DNA of 64,000 bases from an uncultured Actinomycetes bacterium (GTDB taxonomy: Bacteria > Actinomycetota > Acidimicrobiia > Acidimicrobiales > Ilumatobacteraceae): positions 62,001-126,000 of the forward strand of contig CAIQJP010000087.1 of NCBI GenBank assembly GCA_903872155.1, given 5' to 3'. The translations under genes and the position numbers were made by a program. Below are positions 53,108 to 64,000 of this stretch, piece after piece; position 1 is the first letter of the stretch; each line of letters begins with the position of its first letter. The notes under the pieces were generated by a model, which saw only the letters and a program-made list of their open reading frames with translations, made no database searches and was not told where the DNA came from.

Positions 53108-54010
53108 GTGACTCGAGATTCCAACCACACACAAAATGCACGTGCATTGGTGGTTGTATCAATTGGCTTGATTTCATTGATGATTTCTGGCTGTTCGGGA
53201 GTTGTTTCATCAAGCGCTGAAGCCGCTGTGCAGTCACCAGCTCTCGTTGAACTTGCACCGCCACTTACTCCGGCCCCAACAACATTGCCGCCTGTAACGA
53301 CGCTGACACCGACAACAACGCTGGCACCATTACAACCAGTCGTCATTGCGGTGGCCCCAATGGACATTCCCCTCGTTGCTGTAGGACATGCTGATGGTCC
53401 CGAAACAGCGCGAGTTCAACAACGTTTGCTTGATCTTGGATTTTGGTTGCAATCGACCAATGGCGATTACGGAGTCACAACCTCTCAAGCGGTGATGGCC
53501 TTCCAGAAATATGCCGGGCTAGATCCGACCTCCGATGTTGACGAAGTAACTGCCGCTGCTTTGACCAGCGCGACGACTCGGGCTTATGGAACCGCCAATC
53601 AAGGCACCTTGATCGAAGTCGACAAAGATCGTCAATTACTTTTCATTATTCAAGAAGCCAACACGATCTGGACCATCAATATCTCAACCGGTTCGGGTAT
53701 TCCATTCAAAGAACGCGACAAAAATGAGTGGGGCAAGTGGGTTCAAGGTGACGCCATCACTCCTGACGGCATTTTTGTGATCAATCGCCAAGTCGAAGAG
53801 GGCTGGAGAACAGGAGATCTTGGCGATATCTATCGCCCCAAGTACTTCAACAAGGGCATCGGTCTCCATGGGGCCTACAAGATCCCCAACTATCCGGCTT
53901 CACATGGGTGTGTCCGGATGTCGACGCCAGCTATGGATTTTGTTTGGTCTGCCGACCTGGCTCCGATGGGTATGAAGATCTGGGTGCACTCCACACCGCC
54001 TGCGGCGTGA
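53108..54010 (+). CDS. L,D-transpeptidase with peptidoglycan-binding domain (lipoprotein)
   Basis: A 300-residue cell-wall enzyme. The N-terminal signal ends in L-M-I-S-G-C-S-G, a lipobox. A Pro/Thr-rich spacer is followed by a peptidoglycan-binding repeat (V-Q-Q-R-L-L-D-L-G-F-W near residue 98, A-V-M-A-F-Q-K near 120). The YkuD domain comes last, with I-G-L-H-G-A-Y near 257 and the catalytic Cys in S-H-G-C-V-R-M near 272. It makes 3-3 crosslinks or anchors proteins to peptidoglycan outside the membrane. The start is GTG. Confidence 0.92.
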   Translation: MTRDSNHTQNARALVVVSIGLISLMISGCSGVVSSSAEAAVQSPALVELAPPLTPAPTTLPPVTTLTPTTTLAPLQPVVIAVAPMDIPLVAVGHADGPETARVQQRLLDLGFWLQSTNGDYGVTTSQAVMAFQKYAGLDPTSDVDEVTAAALTSATTRAYGTANQGTLIEVDKDRQLLFIIQEANTIWTINISTGSGIPFKERDKNEWGKWVQGDAITPDGIFVINRQVEEGWRTGDLGDIYRPKYFNKGIGLHGAYKIPNYPASHGCVRMSTPAMDFVWSADLAPMGMKIWVHSTPPAA

Positions 54011-58519
<4,509 letters not shown>

Positions 58520-58541
58520 AGAACCAAACTATCCAAAAGTG

Positions 58542-58565
58542 ACGAGACCAATTTGTGAGTCTCGT
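58542..58565 (-). terminator. Hairpin terminator downstream of the DUF2510 gene
   Basis: ACGAGAC and GTCTCGT form a 7-bp stem with a ten-base loop in the 56-base gap after the DUF2510 gene. On the minus strand a CACTTTTGG follows, a short T run. It would separate that gene from the MBL-Rieske gene on the same strand. Confidence 0.5.
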
Positions 58566-58575
58566 AGTCCGTTAG

Positions 58576-59001
58576 TCACTTAGTGGGAGGATCTTTATAC
58601 ATCACGCCGGCGCGTGACACATTTTCGGTCCACTTCGAGCCGTCCCAATAGCGATACTCGTAACGGCCAGCAGGATCTTTGTACCAATCGGCTGGAACAT
58701 TAGGTACCGCGGATTGTGTGGCAACTGGAGTCGAGGTCGGTGCTGATGCAGGTGTTGGTGAGATAAATGTGGTGGGGCTTGCCGGTGTATTTGTCGCGGC
58801 CCAACCAGCTGAGTCATTGACTGGAGTCGGCTGAACTGGAGTAGTCGCGGTGACGCTAACTGGACGTGACAAGTACGCGACGATTTCGCCCGTCGCGACA
58901 ATACTGACAACTTGCCAACCTTGTGCTGACATCGACGTAAGTTGGGTCGCAAGATCGGCGGAGTTGTTTGCGGTTACTTTGAGTGATGTGAACTCGAGCA
59001 T
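58576..59001 (-). CDS. DUF2510-containing protein
   Basis: A 141-residue protein. The N-terminal 50 residues (L-A-T-Q-L-T-S-M-S-A-Q-G-W-Q-V-V-S-I) resemble the small DUF4177-type domain. A Pro/Thr/Ser-rich linker then leads to a DUF2510 motif, A-D-W-Y-K-D-P-A-G-R-x-E-Y-R-Y-W-D-G-S-K-W-T, widespread in actinobacteria and usually found on membrane-linked proteins. No transmembrane helix is visible here. It lies 24 bases after the ABC ATPase gene and may belong to that operon. Function unknown. Confidence 0.8.
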   Translation of the reverse strand: MLEFTSLKVTANNSADLATQLTSMSAQGWQVVSIVATGEIVAYLSRPVSVTATTPVQPTPVNDSAGWAATNTPASPTTFISPTPASAPTSTPVATQSAVPNVPADWYKDPAGRYEYRYWDGSKWTENVSRAGVMYKDPPTK

Positions 59002-59025
59002 GTCGCAAAGTGTAGTGCTGGTTTT

Positions 59026-59799
59026 TCAGTCTTGGGTAGCGGTGCCTTCAACAGCAACGAGCCCACGGGCTTCGGCTTGTGACGACTCACCATCGAACAC
59101 CAAAGAACCATCTCGTAAAGCAATCGTGCGGGCTGTACGTGAGACAAAGCTGAGTTCGTGGGTCGCAACGACAAGAGCGGCACCATCGGCTGAGGCTTGA
59201 TCGAAGAGATCGAGTAGCGCTTCTTTGCCGTCAGCATCAAGCCCAACGAAGGGTTCGTCGACAAGCATCAATTCAAACGGTCGAATGAACGCAATCGCGA
59301 TGGCCGCTTTTTGCTTGAGTCCACGACTAAATCGTGTTGGTAAATCATCGGCTCGTTCGTAGATGCCAAGTTGTCCCAAAAGATCTGCAGCCTTTTGTTC
59401 CCATGTGCCCATGTTGTGAAGGCGGGCGGTGTATTCAAGGTGTTCCCACACTGAAAGGTCGTCGTAGAAAGTTGGAGTATCGGCAAGATAACTCAGTTTG
59501 CTACGAGCATCCATTGAACCTGGCTCTTGTCCAAAGACGGTGATCGAACCCGATGCCGGCTCGAGTAATCCGGTCGCCATACGTAAGAAAGTTGTTTTGC
59601 CTGATCCGTTGTGGCCGATAAGTGCAACCTTTTCATGCTCTTCGATACGCAATGACAATGGATACAAAGCGGGACCGTCGCCGTAGTCCTTGGCGACATT
59701 GTTGGCAATGAGCGCTGCAGGTAAGACTGGTTCAGCTTTGCGACTTGTTGACGAAGCTTCACCCTTTTGTGCACTCGGTGGTTTGGGGTGGCGGCTCAT
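59026..59799 (-). CDS. ABC transporter ATP-binding protein
   Basis: A 257-residue ATPase with Walker A G-H-N-G-S-G-K-T-T near residue 58, Q-loop region Y-L-A-D-T, the signature F-S-R-G-L-K-Q-K near 154, Walker B L-M-L-V-D-E-P near 176 and H-loop A-T-H-E near 210. The first 25 residues are a charged extension before the domain. It overlaps the rhodanese-permease gene by ATGA and is surely its energy-coupling partner. The form is of the CcmA/ABC-2 type; direction is probably export. Confidence 0.92.
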   Translation of the reverse strand: MSRHPKPPSAQKGEASSTSRKAEPVLPAALIANNVAKDYGDGPALYPLSLRIEEHEKVALIGHNGSGKTTFLRMATGLLEPASGSITVFGQEPGSMDARSKLSYLADTPTFYDDLSVWEHLEYTARLHNMGTWEQKAADLLGQLGIYERADDLPTRFSRGLKQKAAIAIAFIRPFELMLVDEPFVGLDADGKEALLDLFDQASADGAALVVATHELSFVSRTARTIALRDGSLVFDGESSQAEARGLVAVEGTATQD

Positions 59800-62363
59800 G
59801 AGTTTCCTCCGGTACGAGTTTTCTGTCCGCGACTTTCGGTGGCGGCATTGTTTAAAGACTTCTTTATGTCATCGCGGAATCGCACCCATCCGCCAACAAT
59901 CATGGCCATTAGGGCGATGGCGATTGCAATACGAAGAGCTGGTGCTTCTGGCCCATTGCCTTTGGTGAGTGCCATACGCGCACCAACCATGGGCAAACTT
60001 CCGAGTACCGCAAGTACAACTGGCCAAATTGCTTTGATGAGACTCACAGTGCCAGCTACTTCGGGCGGCATCATGTTGGCTTGTGCGGTTGATGAAACTT
60101 GATCAGGTGCACCCGAAACAATGTTGATGGCAGCACCAGCGAGACCACCGATCAAAGAAGGAATGGCGCAGATTGCCGCGACTGACCACATATGTGGTTC
60201 AACGATTCCCATCGTGGCAACCATGATGCCTGCAATCGGAATCGCAATGGCCGCTGTTGGACTTAAGAGAGCCATATACATTGCACCGCGCAATTTTGGA
60301 TACGCATCAGTTCGTTCACCTTGATCAATCTCTTGAGCGAACGGTTCGCAAATTTCGAGTCCCAAAATGAACAATGCAAGTCCACTACCTAATGCCGCTG
60401 GCGTCGTTCCGTTATAAACCGCAACTTGGCATAATCCTGCAACGATGGTCAGTGTGACAATTCGTGTGATTCGGCTCAGTGGGAAACGCAATAAACCTTG
60501 CCAGCCGCGATTCCATTCAGCAGAGAAACGATTCTTTGTCTTCTTCCGCTTCATCTTGATCCACGGGCGATTGCGACTGCGCTCTTGACTGAGTTGGCGA
60601 CGTAACAAAGTAACGGTGCGAAGGTCTTGCAATGTCACCGCAAAACGCAATTGAGTGACGAGTGCTGAACGACGCGATAAAGCCTCAAGTGATTGACGAG
60701 CCAATAGAGCGAGGCCAATCACAACTAACAGGGCTGCGACAATAGATGGAATGAGTTCACTGACCCGCGTGCGTTCGCCCCACAACGCAAGTCCACCTTG
60801 CAAGTCGCCAGGTCCGGTGAGTTTTGAACTCGGAAGTGCAGTGGCGATTTGCCAAGCGATTAAAGCACCACCAATGACACTGGCCATCCAGCCCCGAAGT
60901 TTGAGTGAATGGGCACACAGTGCTGATCCAACAAAAAGCGCGCCAGCAGTGACGCCCCACAATGCACCCGACATTGCCCACGACATTCCAGAACCAGGTA
61001 AGCGACGGCCGGCTAATTGACCGGCAACAGCTCCTGCTCCGCCAGCAGCAAACATCGCTGAACGAAGTCGCTGAACGGCCGGACGAAGAAGTACTCGTTG
61101 GCGACTGACGGGGGCTAATAGAACGTGGCGTACATCGGCTTCTTCAATGGCCAGCGGTCCGCCGCGACTGCCCGAGCGAAGACCCATGGCGACCGCCAAG
61201 ATTCCAGCAAGACCAAGCCATGCGGGACCAAACTTGACGACATCAGCCGCCATTGAATCGGCGACTGGCTTGTCGGGGACAAGACCCGAGATAAACAGAA
61301 TTCCGCCACCGAAAATAAACGCCGCCAAGTACACGCGATAGAGCGCCTCAAACCATTCAACTTCTGCGAGTCGATTCTTTTGACGAGCACGACGCAGGGC
61401 ACGTACTGCATTTGAACCGATAGCAGACACTTGCGTGGCAAACGAATCTCGATCGGGTTGGTGAATCCCTAGTTCAACTGGTGTTTGGGGATCAGATGAC
61501 CAACCCGACCATGAGGCAACGAAAAGTCGTGGCGTCGCAAAGCCAGCATGTTCAATGGCCACGATGTTGGCGCACGCTGACACTCCGCTGCCGCAATATG
61601 CAATTACTTCATCGGCCAGATCAACACAGAGTGATTCGTAATGGCTGCGTAATTCGTCCGTTGTTTTAAATGTTGTTGTCTCTGAATTGATGACAGCATT
61701 CCACGGAGCGCTGAATGCACCTGGAATGTGGCCGGGTCGTGGATCTAGTTTTGCCGAGGCTTCAGTAACAACGCCTTGAAAACGATCGGCTGAACGCGCA
61801 TCAAGAATAATCCGTTGTGAAGTGATTGCGCCTTCGGCGACGATTGCTTCAAGATCGTGTTTGGTAACGAGTTGATCGGTGGGCCATTCAACAGTTGCGA
61901 ACGATGCCGCTTTGCCAGTTGTGGGTTTACCGGTTGCAAGCGGTGTTTCGTTGGCGCGTTGCCACGCACCAATGCCGCCATCGAGCACCGATGCTTTGCA
62001 ACCAAGCATGCGCAACATGACAACGAGTCGCGATGCTGTCATGCCACCGGTGTCGTCATAGGCGACAACGTATGAGTTGCTACCGATACCAAGACGGGAC
62101 ATTGCTCCGGCGAATGCCGATGGAGTAGGAAAAGGATGGCGACCATTTGTGGCGTCTGTTCGATCGGACGAAGCCAGGTCGCGATCGAGGTCAACAAAAA
62201 TCGCACCTGGAATGTGGCCCTCGGTGTAGGCCTTGCGACCATCACGTCCGTCGAGGTACCAACGTACGTCAGCTATGACAATGTCGGTACGGTCAAGAGC
62301 CTGCAGATCTTGGACTGAGATAACGATTGGGACTTTGGGCTCTAAATCGTTCAAGGCTTCCAT
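59796..62363 (-). CDS. Tandem rhodanese (sulfurtransferase) fused to an ABC transporter permease
   Basis: A fusion of about 855 residues. Residues 1 to about 300 hold two rhodanese domains: D-V-R-W-Y-L-D-G-R near the start, G-H-I-P-G-A in both, and the active-site loop Y-C-G-S-G-V-S-A-C near 265 with catalytic Cys, as in mercaptopyruvate/thiosulfate sulfurtransferases. From about residue 340 come roughly twelve hydrophobic helices with a basic cytoplasmic loop (K-M-K-R-K-K-T-K) in the middle, an ABC permease without recognised subfamily. The frame is unbroken between the parts. The ATPase gene overlaps its end. I prefer the ATG at 62363 (AGG five bases upstream); 62384 is possible. Confidence 0.85.
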   Translation of the reverse strand: MEALNDLEPKVPIVISVQDLQALDRTDIVIADVRWYLDGRDGRKAYTEGHIPGAIFVDLDRDLASSDRTDATNGRHPFPTPSAFAGAMSRLGIGSNSYVVAYDDTGGMTASRLVVMLRMLGCKASVLDGGIGAWQRANETPLATGKPTTGKAASFATVEWPTDQLVTKHDLEAIVAEGAITSQRIILDARSADRFQGVVTEASAKLDPRPGHIPGAFSAPWNAVINSETTTFKTTDELRSHYESLCVDLADEVIAYCGSGVSACANIVAIEHAGFATPRLFVASWSGWSSDPQTPVELGIHQPDRDSFATQVSAIGSNAVRALRRARQKNRLAEVEWFEALYRVYLAAFIFGGGILFISGLVPDKPVADSMAADVVKFGPAWLGLAGILAVAMGLRSGSRGGPLAIEEADVRHVLLAPVSRQRVLLRPAVQRLRSAMFAAGGAGAVAGQLAGRRLPGSGMSWAMSGALWGVTAGALFVGSALCAHSLKLRGWMASVIGGALIAWQIATALPSSKLTGPGDLQGGLALWGERTRVSELIPSIVAALLVVIGLALLARQSLEALSRRSALVTQLRFAVTLQDLRTVTLLRRQLSQERSRNRPWIKMKRKKTKNRFSAEWNRGWQGLLRFPLSRITRIVTLTIVAGLCQVAVYNGTTPAALGSGLALFILGLEICEPFAQEIDQGERTDAYPKLRGAMYMALLSPTAAIAIPIAGIMVATMGIVEPHMWSVAAICAIPSLIGGLAGAAINIVSGAPDQVSSTAQANMMPPEVAGTVSLIKAIWPVVLAVLGSLPMVGARMALTKGNGPEAPALRIAIAIALMAMIVGGWVRFRDDIKKSLNNAATESRGQKTRTGGNS

Positions 62364-62391
62364 TCTTGCCTGTAGGGCGGGCATACTGACA

Positions 62392-62937
62392 ATGATGGAT
62401 GTAAGAACTGTTGAACTTTTTACGTCTTTATTGGCGCTGATCGCGCTTGTTGGGGGAGTGTCGTACGCCCTCTTAGGACTTTGGATTTCTCCCCAGGCTT
62501 CGGCCGTCTCCGAGATTCGTCGATTGTCGTTGTGGTTGGCTTGGCTTGTCGCGGCTTGTGCAACTGCTGGAAGTCTGTATTTCAGCGAAGTTGCGCATTA
62601 TGTCCCGTGCCGGTTGTGCTGGTTCCAACGTATCTGTATGTACCCGTTGGCCGGAATTCTGCTGGTGGCGGCGATTCGTAAAGATCGCAATGCGCGCTGG
62701 TATGCCTTGCCGATGTTGGTCGCCGGGGTGTGCTTGTCGGTCTATCACTATCTCATTGAATGGAAACCATCTTTGGGCGAAGGTGCTTGCGGAATCGGAC
62801 CGTCGTGCACCGACGTCTGGTTCCGACGTATGGGATTTGTCACGCTGGCCTTCATGGCCCTGAGCGGATTTATCGCGATTGCCGCACTACTTTTTGTTCA
62901 GCCGCATACACCACATGACCAGTTATCCGAGAAGTGA
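62392..62937 (+). CDS. DsbB-family disulfide bond formation membrane protein
   Basis: A 181-residue membrane protein with four or five helices. The quinone-side motif H-Y-V-P-C-R-L-C-W-F-Q-R gives the redox-active C-x-x-C near residue 70; a second pair, C-G-I-G-P-S-C, lies in the outer loop near 130, as in DsbB/BdbC. It should reoxidise an extracytoplasmic thiol oxidase. Two tandem ATG codons start it, only 28 bases from the divergent rhodanese-permease start. The thioredoxin gene follows after seven bases. Confidence 0.9.
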   Translation: MMDVRTVELFTSLLALIALVGGVSYALLGLWISPQASAVSEIRRLSLWLAWLVAACATAGSLYFSEVAHYVPCRLCWFQRICMYPLAGILLVAAIRKDRNARWYALPMLVAGVCLSVYHYLIEWKPSLGEGACGIGPSCTDVWFRRMGFVTLAFMALSGFIAIAALLFVQPHTPHDQLSEK

Positions 62938-62944
62938 GCAGAAA

Positions 62945-63604
62945 ATGGCCAAGCAACCCATCAAGAAGTCAAACAACAACAAGTTGGTTCTTGGCGGAGT
63001 CACGCTTGCGATAGTGATAGCTCTGGTGATCGCGATTGTCGCGGGTGGCTCAAAAGATCCGTCGAACACACCAATGAGTGATGGGCCGGTTTCTGCTGGT
63101 GAAAATCAACCAGTTGAAGTCGTTGGCGACGCGCTTGAAGCATTGCCTGAAACAGGAACTGATCCTTCTATTGGTCTCGTGGCTCCAACATTGAACGGAC
63201 ACACATTTGACGGTTCGAATCTGTCAGTCACACCGGGTGATGGCAAGCCGTACATGGTTGTCTTCCTTGCGCATTGGTGTCCTCATTGCAATCGTGAAGT
63301 TCCACGCCTCATTGAATGGCAAGCATCGGGTGCCATTCCGGCAGATTTGCAAATCATCGGTGTCAGCACTGCTGTTGCGAGTGACCGTCCGAACTACCCA
63401 CCATCACAGTGGGTCGTCGATAAAGCTTGGCCGTGGCCAGTTATTGCCGACTCCGAAGCAATGGATGCAGCAAACGCGTATGGAGTTTCGGGATTCCCAT
63501 TCTTCACAATCGTTGGTGCGGATGGAAAAGTGAAAGTACGTGCCTCAGGCGAAATTGAAATTGATCAGCTCTCGCAGATCGTGAACGCTGCACTCGCTAA
63601 CTAA
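62945..63604 (+). CDS. Membrane-anchored thioredoxin-fold protein (TlpA/DsbA-like)
   Basis: A 219-residue protein with a basic N-terminus, a single helix (L-A-I-V-I-A-L-V-I-A-I-V-A-G-G) and an external thioredoxin fold. The active site is A-H-W-C-P-H-C-N near residue 115 and the cis-Pro loop is G-F-P-F-F near 183. A C-P-H-C centre is the DsbA-type oxidising form, and the upstream DsbB-like gene fits as its oxidase. A GAG-rich site precedes the ATG at 62945; a longer frame would overlap dsbB. Confidence 0.88.
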   Translation: MAKQPIKKSNNNKLVLGGVTLAIVIALVIAIVAGGSKDPSNTPMSDGPVSAGENQPVEVVGDALEALPETGTDPSIGLVAPTLNGHTFDGSNLSVTPGDGKPYMVVFLAHWCPHCNREVPRLIEWQASGAIPADLQIIGVSTAVASDRPNYPPSQWVVDKAWPWPVIADSEAMDAANAYGVSGFPFFTIVGADGKVKVRASGEIEIDQLSQIVNAALAN

Positions 63605-63611
63605 GTATCTG

Positions 63612-64000
63612 CTAGTTCAGTTGTCGAGCGGCTTGTTCGGCCAGAACTAAAACTTCACGTAGCGGTATCCCTAAAGCGCGAGCAGCGCTCACAGCATCAT
63701 CGTTTTCAACTTTGATTCGGCCACTACCAATTTTGAGACGGATTTTGTGACCGTGAACGGTGACAGACTTTTCTTCGCGAGTTTGAGGCCAACGTTGAAT
63801 GACCGAACCGCGCAAACCGAGAGTGCCCGTTTCAGCAACGAGCACGGCGGAGATTTTTTCGGTGAGTGCAAGATCGCATAACGCGTGAACCGTAAATGCT
63901 GGTCGACCTTTCTTCATGACAATAGGTGTAGCCCATGCATCATGTGCCCCTGCATTCAGCAATTCAGCAATGGTGTGGGCGATGACTTCGCCGGACACAT
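63612..64000 (-). CDS. larC: Nickel-pincer cofactor biosynthesis protein LarC, C-terminal part (5' end off the window)
   Basis: The last 129 codons of LarC, which inserts nickel into the pincer cofactor of lactate racemase-type enzymes. The visible part starts V-S-G-E-V-I-A, consistent with D-D-x-S-G-E in the family. It continues with L-N-A-G-A-H-D-A-W, P-I-V-M-K-K-G-R-P-A, and V-A-E-T-G-T-L-G-L-R. The frame is open to the window edge, so the GTG near the end is not the true start. Other lar genes are not visible. Confidence 0.85.
   Translation of the reverse strand, partial: VSGEVIAHTIAELLNAGAHDAWATPIVMKKGRPAFTVHALCDLALTEKISAVLVAETGTLGLRGSVIQRWPQTREEKSVTVHGHKIRLKIGSGRIKVENDDAVSAARALGIPLREVLVLAEQAARQLN

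Overview
The window looks like a chromosomal segment of a streamlined, moderate-GC actinobacterium, most likely of the class Acidimicrobiia. This is inferred from gene content: the topA-tmk-holB block with a Lys/Ala-rich TopA tail, an RpoD-family sigma factor, an MMPL transporter, a DUF2510 protein, a Gram-positive-type Tad pilus, and cell-surface proteins carrying the R-V-x-D-[TS]-R domain common in this group. Genes are packed tightly: most co-directional neighbours share ATGA or GTGA start/stop overlaps, three convergent pairs overlap at their 3' ends, and no gene-free stretch exceeds about 210 bases. I see no rRNA, CRISPR array, phage or classical insertion sequence.

Layout. 1-3.3 kb: a truncated repeat-rich surface protein, a DUF333 lipoprotein, then an HD mixed-valent diiron oxygenase / 2-oxoglutarate dioxygenase pair of the PhnZ/PhnY (TmpB/TmpA) type, predicted to break down an organophosphonate. 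3.3-9.4 kb: an operon of an RPH-like phosphotransferase fragment, an SDR and a molybdopterin oxidoreductase, then a GT2, tRNA-Thr(CGT) and a PNPOx-like protein. 9.4-20.2 kb: an eight-gene purine operon, purL-purQ-purC-purE-purF-purD/M-purN-guaB, with a PurS-PurS-PurL fusion, a eukaryote-like class II PurE and a PurD-PurM fusion. It ends in a hairpin shared with the convergent topA-tmk-holB block (20.3-24.8 kb).

24.8-31.1 kb: MMPL transporter, divergent rsgA, acyl-CoA dehydrogenase and an FeS-type photolyase. 29.6-34.9 kb: a Tad pilus operon (cpaE-tadA-tadB-tadC-flp-tadE) that runs on into a STAS protein and the photolyase. 34.97 kb: a tRNA-Sec gene, so the organism probably makes selenoproteins, although none is visible here. 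35-38.6 kb: a DUF1185 protein and a beta-hydroxyacid dehydrogenase, then an AbiEi/DUF559-type gene bracketed by two 55-bp copies of one hairpin element in opposite orientation, then a sigma factor. 38.8-41 kb: a three-gene membrane/protease-like operon. 41-58.5 kb: mostly single enzymes (epoxide hydrolase, cyclophilin, YcaQ-type glycosylase, GATase, MpaB-type oxygenase, AI-2E exporter, asparaginase, MBL hydrolase, haloalkane dehalogenase, secreted HNH nuclease, GluQ, L,D-transpeptidase, beta-galactosidase, MBL-Rieske protein).

58.5-64 kb: a DUF2510 protein, an ABC ATPase whose partner permease is fused to a tandem rhodanese, and a divergent DsbB plus membrane-anchored thioredoxin; together these form a sulfur/thiol-redox neighbourhood. 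The window ends inside larC (nickel-pincer cofactor synthesis). The most unusual features are the eukaryote-like purine gene forms, the rhodanese-ABC permease fusion, the hairpin-bracketed DUF559 gene, and the photolyase and STAS genes at the end of the Tad operon.
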